DNA of 64,000 bases from Lolium rigidum. Taxonomy: Eukaryota; Streptophyta; Magnoliopsida; Poales; Poaceae. The notes beneath the pieces were generated by a model. It was given only the letters and a program-made list of their open reading frames with translations. It ran no database searches and was not told where the DNA came from. Positions 1-9,243 of this stretch are shown piece by piece. The DNA lies in contig NC_061513.1 of NCBI RefSeq assembly GCF_022539505.1, positions 349,909,696 through 349,973,695 on the forward strand. The letters run 5' to 3'. Numbering within the stretch: the stretch's first letter is position 1; each line of letters opens with the position of its first letter. A program made the translations under genes and the position numbers.

Positions 1-2
1 CT

Positions 3-410
3 GAGAAAGTTGATGTCTACAGCTTTGGTGTTGTGGTCATGGAAATTATCAGCGGAAGAAAGAATCTGGACTACTCTCAACCCGAAGGCAGCGTACAGCT
101 CATTACCTTGCTGCAAGGGAAGGCGGAGAATGGGCAGCTGGAAGATATGATCGATGAAAACAGTGATGACATGCGCTTACACAAGGAGGAAGTGGTTGAG
201 GTTATGAAGCTTGCAATGTGGTGTTTGCAGAGTGACAAAAACAGAAGGCCTGCCATGTCATTGGTGGTGAAGGTCATTGAAGGAGAGAAGGATGTGGAAG
301 CTAACTTGGATTACAACTTCTTTGACCTAAGCCCTGCAATCTCTGTTCCAGTTTGTCGGTCCACTTCTTCAGCTCCACCTGCAGCATCAATTCTCTCTGC
401 CCCCAGATGA
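3..410 (+). CDS. Receptor-like serine/threonine kinase, C-terminal end (SD2-5-like), partial
   Basis: The gene enters from the left edge and reads in frame from base 3 to a TGA at 408-410. It shows kinase subdomain IX (DVYSFGVVVMEI), then the C-lobe with a CLQ-RP motif (CLQSDKNRRPAMS), and a short Ser/Pro-rich tail ending in SILSAPR. This tail and lobe are typical of G-type lectin S-receptor-like kinases of the SD2-5 group, plasma-membrane receptors of plants whose ligands are mostly unknown. The catalytic loop, membrane segment and ectodomain lie outside the window, so activity cannot be judged. A decayed kinase fragment 1.3 kb downstream on the same strand suggests a local cluster of such genes. 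The kinase identity is firm; the subfamily is inferred from the tail. Confidence 0.85.
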   Translation, partial: EKVDVYSFGVVVMEIISGRKNLDYSQPEGSVQLITLLQGKAENGQLEDMIDENSDDMRLHKEEVVEVMKLAMWCLQSDKNRRPAMSLVVKVIEGEKDVEANLDYNFFDLSPAISVPVCRSTSSAPPAASILSAPR

Positions 411-1371
411 ACCTGTAAAAGGACTGTGTGACATGCAGTGACATATTTGTTATTGCTGTTTTGTTCGTATCCAAGAATAAATCTTCATATTGGTGGCACG
501 GCAAAAGTAATTTGTTTCACACCTGTGCCTAGACCATGAAAATATTTATTAATTTGGCCAAAAAGATACTATACTGTACCTTGTCATTCTATATTAGATT
601 TTCCAGAGGCAAAAAAATTACTTGCTTACGAAGATGACAAGCAGGTTAATTACTTATGCAGAGAGTTTGTCCTGATAGAATTAAATACTGCATATAGAAG
701 TGCACTAGTTATATTATATATATTTCCTTATTTCTAAAGAGCACAACCATGTCGTCATTCCAAGATGGTGGCGCACGCACATACCCTGAATTTAAGGCTA
801 AGAGCATGTTTGAGACAGTAGAAATGTTTTTCCTACAATCACAATTTTTTAGTAAATAACTAACTGAAAATAATATGACACGTCATGAATTACTACTAAC
901 TGTGAAACGAGAAATAAATACTAAGAGAAGAATCTAGCTTACGGCTGCAGTGGACTTGTACTGATTTGTTAGTGAAATTCTCAACAAAGCAAGAGGTGCC
1001 AGCTATAATATGCAGTCAATAGGCCAGCTATCCAAGTGCAGTTGCAAAGCAAAAACAAAAAATATCTGGCTAGTAATAATATTATTATGTATGTTATGGT
1101 TAGCACAGGGATGGTCCATAGATGTGACTTTAAAGGCTGACATACAGACATAACGTGCACATACTGCTGGTCCAATCTAAACAAGAAGATTCAGAAGAAT
1201 ACTCCTCATTCTTCAGCTTGTTCTCTGGCATATCCTGAGGCATCAGCATCCCAGAATAAGCTTACACAACTGTGCAAGTTGCCGGCCGGCTATAAATCTG
1301 GCACAAAGTCAGATAGCTGAGGCAAGGAGGAGCTAGGCAAGAGCGGAGGATATGGAAATGATGTGGCCAAG
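411..1371. other. Intergenic, no gene seen
   Basis: This is AT-rich DNA after the kinase stop. The first part is probably its 3' UTR, with an AATAAA-like signal near 476. I see no credible coding region, RNA gene or bounded mobile element in it. Confidence 0.5.
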
Positions 1372-1506
1372 GTGAATAACAGGGCAGTGCTCCCTCGGCA
1401 GAGTACGCAAGCAGAGATAGGAAAAGCACTGGTCTGCAACCTGCTTTGCCGAAGAAGAGCTGTCCTGCTATTCGACACCACAAGCATCAGCATCTTCTCC
1501 CCTGCC
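1372..1506 (+). repeat. Diverged direct repeat, copy 1
   Basis: This stretch and 2412-2540 share an alignable core, beginning GTGAAT(A/T)ACAG and CTCCCTCGGCAG and ending near a CTTTTCCCTG-like segment. By eye they are roughly two-thirds identical with small gaps. Both keep an ORF of about 95 codons, but no family is recognised, so this is best read as an old duplication of unknown nature that flanks the decayed kinase. Confidence 0.35.
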
Positions 1507-1726
1507 CCCTACATCCGAAGCATAGTCATCGTATGGGAAGCAGATTTATTTTTCAGCATGTTGAGTTCAGTTTCTGAGGGTTTCCTAACCAATAAAAGGG
1601 TTGCAGCACTTGGGTTGAGCTGGCTAATGAAAATTTTAAAATCTTAGCGAAGATTCCCACAAGATGGTTTCTCAGGCTCCTGGTTTACAGCTACATGTAT
1701 ACATAGGGAGCATCATTACAAAGTGG

Positions 1727-1963
1727 ATCATTACCAATATTTCCAGGGGTCTATCTTATGTTCGTCGGGAATGCAGGCAGGTAATTGCTTATCCAGATAT
1801 AAAACCTCACAAGATTCTCTTAGATGACAGCTTCAACACAAAATTTACTGAGTACTTGCTACCCAAGTTGATCAAGATGGATAAGAACGGAGTGATAACA
1901 AGAATGAGAAACGCACCAGGATGTATGGTGCCCGAATGGCTCCCTTCACAAATTAGTAACAGG
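1727..1963 (+). pseudogene. Decayed receptor-kinase catalytic-core fragment
   Basis: About 79 codons align to kinase subdomains VIb-VIII of SD2-5-like kinases: ISRGLSYVRRECRQ, then DIKPHKILLDD, then VPEWLPSQI. The catalytic loop keeps the Asp, but its Asn is Lys (KPHK for KPQN), the DFG triplet is gone (TEYLLPKL for SDFGLSKL) and the APE Ala is Val. The N-lobe and C-lobe are absent on both sides and a stop follows at once. These losses exclude phosphotransfer, so it is called a pseudogene. It could be a remnant of a tandem copy of the kinase at the left edge. Confidence 0.6.
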
Positions 1964-2411
1964 TAAGATTTGGACCAATCTGTAAAAATTGTGGCGATGC
2001 ACCAAGAAATCCTTTGCAGCAGTCAATAGGGCAATCCTACCAAAATACCAGAGCCTAATCATTTCTTTGCAAGGAAGAAACCACAATTGTTGTCACTAGA
2101 GATTTATGATAAATTAATGACAACCTTTTCAACAACAAGCAAAATAGTTCAACATAATCTGACGACAATTAAAATGTAAGGGAATCACAAGACATACCAT
2201 AGATGGTGGAAAAATGGTCCACCTTATCATTACAACTTCAAAGAGCAAGATATGTGTATGCTTTGTGCAAGAGCTCCATGAGAATACCTTTACAGTTGGT
2301 AGCATATCCTTCTGCACTTAAGTCTTTTGTTCACTATAAATTCTCTGTACGAGCACCAGAAGGGCTTGAGCAAAATGATCAAGTTGGGTAACAGTGAGGC
2401 GTGTGGGGCTT

Positions 2412-2540
2412 GTGAATTACAGTGCTGTTCTCCCTCGGCAGGGAGACCAAGCAAGAAGAATCATGCTTTTGTAGTCCTGTCAAGGGAGAACTGCCCTGTC
2501 ATTCAATGCCACAAGATCCTCCTCCTTTTCCCTGTCCGTG
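2412..2540 (+). repeat. Diverged direct repeat, copy 2
   Basis: This is the partner of 1372-1506, with the conserved block CTCCCTCGGCAG near its start. It is not recognised as a known element. Confidence 0.35.
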
Positions 2541-3273
2541 CTCTGTGTGAATTCATCGTTGTTAATGTATTCCATGGTATGTTTTTCTCCCGCTATAATT
2601 GTAATCTCAGGAGCAACTAAGAACTGCATGCATATAAACATATGGTGCATTTAAGGCTGTAATAGCTAATAACTACGTTCGACAACTTCAAAGGATCCAT
2701 ATATATTTCTTACATGCACGAATTCATAAGTACTTATGATTCCAAAAGTAAAATGTCAAAAAGAAAGTGCTAAACTAAATTCTTGTGTGCTGCAATTCGT
2801 AGACATAATTTCACAGGATTTCACTCCAGAACAAACGAATTCCACTTAATTTCTTTAGGAATGCGCTAGAACAACAACGAATGCAACAGGGTGCTGTTAC
2901 CTCTCTGGAAGATTCCGTGCATACACTACTGATGCTGCTACTGAAAATACAAGGTGCGTAACTCACCTGCGTCTTGTGTAGAGGCCAAAGAGCATACCAG
3001 AATGTGGGCGGCGCCCACTATGGCCCCCCATCCTTCGCCGCTGGTTCCAGGGCAACGGAACCCTAGCTCCGGAGGCGCTGCGTACGAGGAAACTCGCCAG
3101 CGGAGTCGCCGGACTTGGGTGATGGAACGGGCGCCGTTTCGGGGGCAAGTAGCAAGCAGACGGGAGCGGATCTAGACCGTTCAGATTTCAATCGAACGGC
3201 CCACGAACCCGTGCCGCGCCTTCTCAGCCTAGGAGGGTTCTGCGCCGCCGACAGGCGGAGAGAGAAAGGCGTC
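2541..3273. other. Upstream region of the WD40 gene
   Basis: The stretch is AT-rich up to about 2950, then GC-rich towards the start codon at 3274, which is normal for a grass promoter and 5' UTR. No clear TATA box or other gene was found. Confidence 0.4.
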
Positions 3274-6200
3274 ATGTCCGACACAGAACCGGCGGCGGCG
3301 GCGAAGGCACCGACGGAGCGGAAGCCCCGGCGGCTGCGCGGGCACAAGAAGGGCGCCGTCACCTGCTGCGTCGCTTCCTCCGCCCGCCCGGGCGTCGTCG
3401 CCTCTTCCGGCGAGGTAACGCTCCTCTACTGGCGTCGGTCTTTCCCCAAGAGAACGGCAACGCACGCCGTCCCGTGGATTCGCGTCCCACCTGGTACTAT
3501 CTGTGAGCGCCTTGTGGCCTGCGAACGTCTTCGCGCTGCTCATAGTTGTAGTAGCATGGTGTGTCTCGCTGGGGACACCGGTCGAACACCTGGTGGCCAC
3601 TGGCTGGTGTAGTGGCCAAACTCGTGGCTCACGCCTGCTGCAGATATGCAATCTTGGGATTGGTAGACAGACAGTGCAGCCAGTGACTTTCTTGCTTCTC
3701 TGGGTGGGCATCGAGCTGCGTCTTGTGGATTCCACTACAGCTGTACTGTATCTGTACGCAACGCCTTTGTGAAGTGCTGAATAAGTTTCTGAATATCCAA
3801 TATGGCCTATTTCAGTCTTAATGGTAGTATAGTATAAGTACATGGTGGCATTTTAGTTCGACACTCCACAGTGAATTTCTAGGCATTTGCCTGACATAAA
3901 TAACTAGCTTTCTAAAAAGGCTTATAGTTTGAAACGGAGGTAGTATCAAGGATTTATGCTAAGTAGAAAGTACCACGAACCTGAGATGAGTAATGGCACG
4001 CAACACTGTGAAACCCTTAGGGGTATGCTTCCTAGGACAGTAGGTTGTGTAGGTCTCTCTCCAATTTTTATGTAAACATCACAAATGATCAGCTGCTGAT
4101 CGTTTTTGGTTATTTCCATATCTCAAGCATCTAATTCCGTACTACTTGATCTTTCTGTTGTTTCTGTCCTTTGGGTTAACTCTCTCATGTTCTGAACTTC
4201 TAATAGCTCATTGTATCTCCTTAGGATGGATGTCTGTGCTGGTTTGATTTGCGCACCAAAGATGTTATTTTGACCATTGAGGCGGCGAATAAACCTATTT
4301 CGTCTATCTGTTTTAAAGCAGGTCGGTAATTCCCTCCAAACATCTCACGAAGTTCATCACGTTTTTTTGGATGACATGCAAACATCATAATCTTTAGTGC
4401 CCGCTGTTTTCGTTTCATAGGGAATGAAGATTTTATATATGCATCTGCTGGAAATGAAATTCTGGCCTTTGATGTTCGTATGGTAAGTTGAGCGCCCAAT
4501 TAATATTTCTATTCCTAGTTCGAACATGTATGTTCCAGATTACTATTATGCTTCTTGCGGTTGGTTCTTATTGGTAATATGATTAGAGTGCTTTTCTTGC
4601 AGGGTTCTCAATCAAAGCCACTTGAGACATATAACTACAATAGAGATGAAATCAACCAGGTGGTGTGCTATTTGCAATGCAACTCCATATAGTCCTTTAT
4701 TACAGTGTGCAACTATGCTGTGGCAGACATTAGAGTGCGAATTTTATCTTGTTATTGGATCTTAGGCTTAACTGAAATCAAATCTAAGTGTTCCGTATTT
4801 TATGCAGATTGCTGTCAGCTCTAAAGGCTTTCTTGCCGCTGCAGATGACAGCGGGGATGTTAAGGTATAGAAAATATTTTCGAAGTAATAGAGTTAAGTC
4901 ATTCTAGGTTCAGACTTTCTGTTTTATACATGTAGTTCTGCTTGCGTAGGAACCATGATGGATTAAAACATATATTTTGAGTTGCAAGGGGACTGTTGGA
5001 TGACCTTAGAATTTAGGTCTAGGCATGTAGGGTGTCCTAGAATCAAGTTGAAGAAACTTGTGTGCAATAGATTCTTAAATCTTTGGCATGATAACTTGTC
5101 AATTATTTCACTCTTGAAAAGCTCTACTGTTCCTTTCACAGATTGTCAACACGACTCAAAAATGCTTGTACAAAAGATTGAGGGAAGCCCACACAAGTGT
5201 ATCCTTATGTGTTCTGGATGTTTTCATACATTTTTCATCAAATGACAGCGTTTACTTTATGTTTTGTGTATTATTAATCCCCAGTTTAATGATTCCATTG
5301 CCCTACAACCTGTGTATGGAAGTTGTGCCTTAGCAATCTCTCGACAGATTTGCAGTACTGTACAATTCATTCCTTGGAGACCTTGGACAGGTTCTTGCAT
5401 TGTTTGCTACTCCTTTTTTTTACACTTCTGTTTGCTCCCGCTTCTTCGATTTTCTCTCAACTGATAAGAGAGGAAATAGTATCAATATATTTTGGGTCTG
5501 TCATTTTAAATATGTATTATCTTCTTCATTTGGCAGTAATTACTGGTGGCCTTGACTCAAAGCTTGCTGTATGGGATTTCTCCAAAGGGCGAACACTATT
5601 TTCTATTGATTATGGTACCTCATTGTTCCATCAAAATCTACTACATGGCTTACATTACTTGCACTTCTCCAGAGTGATACTTGCCTTGCCCTGATAATGA
5701 TGCATCCTAACAGTTCCTAGTAAATCTCATATAACTTGCTTTAGGCATGTTAAAATGCAGCTCTTATGTGTCTTAGAAACAAGGGTCACATTAGTCAGTA
5801 TACATAGCAGGAAAAGGTCTGTTGATTCATTAAAAAGTACTCCCTCTACAGACAAATCCGCGATATCCTTTTCGGGGTGGAGGGAGTAATAACCTCTGCT
5901 ATTTTTCACTTTGCCTTTCTCCAATGTGGATAGCTAAACGCATTTCTGTTGAATTTCAGGATCACCTGAATTGCAAAATGGCAGTTCTTCTGGTAGTGCA
6001 GGTCAATGTTTCAACCCTGCTTTCGTTCACTCAGTAGCAGTTTCTGAAGAGGGCATTTTAGGAGGGTTGTACAAAGTTTGTGCTGCTGCAAGGGGGGACG
6101 GTGCTGTTGACGTAATTGATCTAGAATATGAACTGGCCCCTGCAAAATCAAAAGGTCCTTCTCGGGCAGGGGCCTCGACCATGAGCTCAAAAAGAACCGA

Positions 6201-6747
6201 TCTTGGAGATGGAAGCAGTAACCAAAGTCAAGGGAAAAGGATCCATATTGATTACACAATGGGTGGACATACTGCAGCAGTGTCATGTGTGTAAGTCCCT
6301 TCAAGCTCTTTCTGTGTTTGTTAAATAGGTAATCGTTTCACTAATTAGCTGCTTAACAGAGCATTTTCAGCATTTGGTGAGAAGGGAAAGTTCCTTGTTT
6401 CGGGTGGTAATGATGCATCAGTGAAACTATGGGATTGGTCCAAAGGATTTTCTTCTGAAACAAACAGCACTAGTGAATTGCTGTTGGATATTGATGTGAA
6501 GAAAAAGGTTATAACTAGACCTTCAGTTTGTTTAAATTAATTTATTTTGCTAGAAATCATCGCTTAACAACACTGATACACATATAGAAAACTTTGTAGC
6601 TATTATGCAATTGAAATTTTAAGGTATAATCGATAATACTTATCCATATCTTGGCAGGTAAATTGGTTGTGTACTGCTCCAACTGATTCAGATAACCTGA
6701 TTGTGTGCGACACATCCAAAGTGGTCAAAGTGTATAATTTCCCGTAG
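3274..6747 (+). CDS. WD40-repeat protein, WDR53-like (11 exons, 386 aa)
   Basis: The exons I place are 3274-3414, 4225-4321, 4421-4482, 4603-4659, 4808-4864, 5142-5198, 5348-5390, 5537-5614, 5960-6290, 6360-6507 and 6658-6747. All introns have GT-AG ends, and the joined frame is 1161 bases with no stop before TAG 6745-6747. The protein is a single WD40 propeller with repeat ends such as CLCWFDLR, LAVWDFSKGR and ASVKLWDWSKG. The longest exon holds a polar Ser/Lys-rich insert between two blades (about residues 215-290). The order of blades and size match WDR53, a proposed substrate adaptor of the CUL4-DDB1 ubiquitin ligase in animals; that role here is inference. The first blade ends close to a DDB1-binding DWD box, but with FD for WD. 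The start is the first ATG of a GC-rich exon. Introns 1 and 8 carry Stowaway-like remnants. Confidence 0.88.
3926..3945. mobile_element. Possible Stowaway terminal-repeat remnant in intron 1
   Basis: A short GAAACGGAGGTAGTA stretch in intron 1 of the WD40 gene resembles the right terminal repeat of Stowaway MITEs (GGAACGGAGGGAGTA). No left end is visible, so the call is weak. Confidence 0.3.
5840..5886. mobile_element. Miniature Stowaway MITE remnant (47 bp)
   Basis: The left end CTCCCTCTAC and right end GTGGAGGGAG form short terminal inverted repeats flanked by TA on both sides (5838-5839 and 5887-5888), the Tc1/mariner Stowaway target duplication. Only 47 bp remain between the TA dinucleotides, so most of the element is deleted. 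It lies inside intron 8 of the WD40 gene. Confidence 0.6.
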
Positions 6748-6749
6748 TT

Positions 6750-6924
6750 GGAGAAATGTGTGGCATCATTCTACAAACAGTTTCCTGACCGGGTAACACA
6801 ATATGTTCCCTGGTCATCAGTGCCATGTTGGTGGCTCTGTAGATGGAGAAATGTGTGGCATCATTCTACAAAAGGTTTCCTGATCGAGAAACACAATATG
6901 TTCCCTGGTCATCAGTGCCATGTT
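6750..6924 (+). repeat. Tandem 80-bp duplication, period 95 bp, after the WD40 stop
   Basis: Copies at about 6750-6829 and 6845-6924 share the same order of blocks (GAGAAATGTGTGGCATCATT, then ATATGTTCCCTGGTCATCAG, then TGCCATGTT), with only a few changes. They begin three bases after the stop codon, so they are probably in the 3' UTR. Confidence 0.85.
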
Positions 6925-7245
6925 AACGGCCTTAGCTCCTGCCTCTTCATATGGATCGAAGCCAGCGACAGCTAGACTTGTGAAATGACAGCTCAAATAG
7001 CGGGTTCTCCTTTTGGGACAACATGTATGGGACTTAGGGGCTCTGCTGACATTATTATATTTTGTAACAATACCAAATTTATGTTGTAGTAGACTTATGT
7101 GCTTCCATATGCTGCTAGAGTAGATAGGTATCTTTGTTGTATGGTGTTGCCAATTCATGGTTTCGGAATGGAATGATCAGGTTTGTAAGATGGTGAAATG
7201 TGCTTAAATCTTTTGATTTTCTCCTGCTTCTGTAGATTTGTAATA

Positions 7246-7369
7246 CTCACATTCGTCCCATGAAACATTTCTTAACTATGTCTTAATTTGGATGTATCTA
7301 GACCTAAATAGTAACTAGATACATCCAAATTTTGAAAAAGTTAAGATAACTTTCATGGGACAGAGGGAG
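7246..7369. mobile_element. Stowaway MITE (124 bp)
   Basis: The two halves fold back on each other around TCTAGACCTAAATAGTAACTAGA. The right end reads TTTCATGGGACAGAGGGAG and the left end is a decayed version (CTCACATTCGTCCCATGAAA). TA dinucleotides at 7244-7245 and 7370-7371 are the expected Tc1/mariner target duplication. It encodes nothing. Confidence 0.8.
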
Positions 7370-7429
7370 TAGCTGTTTCTTACAAAGTCATATTTTCATC
7401 AACGCGGCCACAATACAATACGTAGATTT

Positions 7430-9083
7430 ATCAGACCCCTGCTCCTCGGGTCGCACCCCACGCGACGCTGGGAGCCCACCCTGCCGCGCCGCCAGCAGCT
7501 GGCCTACGCCGCACCCCCTGCCGCTGGCCCTTGCCGCGGTGGTGGCGGACCTCATCTTCAAAGGGGAGGTGGGTCCGAGATCTTCTCCGTCGAGGGTGGC
7601 CGGCCAGTGTGGGGCGTCGCCGGCTGGGAGGAAGGAAGCCCGGGCGGCGGCCCTGGGGCCCCGTCTGCTGCAGCGGCGGGTGGTGCGGTTGGGCGCTGCG
7701 GGCCGCGGCGGCGTGGCCATGGCGCGGCAGCAGGTGGCGGCGGACGGGCCGACCCGGGCCCGATCTGGGCCGTGGTGGGTTGTCCGGCGAGCGGGGAGCT
7801 AGGAGGCGGTGCAGCGGAGGGTGGGCGCGGTGGCAGTTGATGTTGCCGGTTGGAAGCGCGCTGCTGCTCGGGTGGTTAGGGCGGGCGCTGTGCGGCCCTG
7901 TGTGGCGCGGTGGTGCTGGGTGTTCTGGTGGGGTGCCGGGGCGGCTGCCCCGGGCAGCGGCGGAGCATTGGTGGGCGAGGTGGTCTACGACAATGGTTTG
8001 CGGGCTGGCCTATGGCTATCCTGCCGGTGTAGGAGGCCTCGACGGGGGGCTTGCTCCGGGTGAAAGCTCAGCCCGACTAGGTCGGTGCCGGCGATGGCGA
8101 CACCACGAGGCGTCGTTCCCCTTCTTGAAGGCATCGTTGTGGAGCTCCTACCTCTCCTAGTTTCAAGGCTTCGTGCTCTCCAGGTGAAAACCCAAGCTCG
8201 TGCCTCAGCCGAAGCAGGTGACGGCGGCGATCTCGTCGCTTCCCTTCTTGGAGGCGTCGTCTTTGGAGTGCATGACCTTCACTTGGCGAGGGTGGCTTGT
8301 TTGCCGGCTGCATTGCCTTGCCGTCTGCGTTGGAGGATGCCGAGGCGGCTTCCTCGGATAGGTGGCTGTGAGCCGGGGCGGCGGCCCCGGAAGGCGGTGC
8401 AGCAACATCTCTATGGTGCGGGGATGTGGCTTGCCACGGCTTGGGTGGCGACCCTGGCCGTGTGGTGGCAAGGCAGTCGGCTCGGTCGGATGCGTCCTGG
8501 TGGGGACGGTCGGACGTTATGTCGGGCTGGCGGCTCCGGATGAGTTGGTGTGATGCCCGTGGTCTGCGGTTGTTTGCCCTGTGCAGCTTGGGTTGCGAAT
8601 GGATGGTTCGTGCGGCGTTGCAGCTCGAAACCGAGCGGTGGTACGAGGTCGGGGCGGCGGCCCCGGAAGGTGGTGGTCTTGGTGGACGTGCAGGGCGCGA
8701 CGGAGCAGCGGTATGTCGGAGTGGCGGCTCCGAATGTTCGTCATCTTGACAGTGTTGAGGACATCGACTTTGTGTCGCGAGGGTGACAAGGTCGCTGAGA
8801 GGTTTATCTTCTGCAGCTATGTTGGAGTGTCCCGTGTCTGGTAGGCACGACACTTTTTCTCCGGTTTGGTTGGATGATAAGCTAGTCTTGGCGAGTGTGT
8901 CGTCGTCCGCTTGTATCAGCAGTGGGCTTGAGTGGGTTTGTTCTTGTGGCGTGGCAAGTGTAGGCTTGGCCCCGTGGTGTCTTTGTATGGTTTTCGCATG
9001 GTTTTCTCCTAAAAACTATGCACTTTCTACTTAATTAATGGATGAGGCAAAGCTTTTGCCTCCGTTTCAAAAAAAAAAAAAAA
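7430..9083 (+). mobile_element. GC-rich retroposon-like sequence with 3' hairpin and poly(A)
   Basis: A block of very high GC content gives many overlapping reading frames, but none has a recognisable domain or grass-like codon use, so I do not call genes in it. It ends with a perfect hairpin (GGCAAA-GCT-TTTGCC, about 9046-9060), CTCCGTTTC and a run of 15 A at 9069-9083. That end is typical of grass LINE-type retroposons. Inside, blocks built on GGGGCGGCGGCCCC and TGGCGGCTCCG(G/A)ATG recur near 7930, 8375, 8530, 8655 and 8720. No target-site duplication could be found and the 5' border is a guess. It could also be a non-autonomous LINE derivative or a GC-rich non-coding transcript. Confidence 0.45.
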
Positions 9084-9243
9084 TCCATCATGGCTGTGAA
9101 CTTGATGGCACCCTCTTCATATTGTAACAAGCAAATCAGCATGGTACAAAGTATACACGCTGATATTTCTAGCAACACATGTCCGCTGCTCTAAACACAC
9201 TGCAGCTGGTCAGCTAATTCACAAATTAGTAATTACTGTTTTC

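Noticed and set aside
3229..3843. Minus-strand 204-codon frame over exon 1 of the WD40 gene
   Set aside because: It is antisense to a well-supported exon and continues into the intron, with no homology.
7531..8853. Overlapping long reading frames on both strands in the GC-rich block
   Set aside because: They result from the scarcity of AT-rich stop codons in very GC-rich DNA. No frame has a domain or consistent codon bias, and several overlap in opposite directions.
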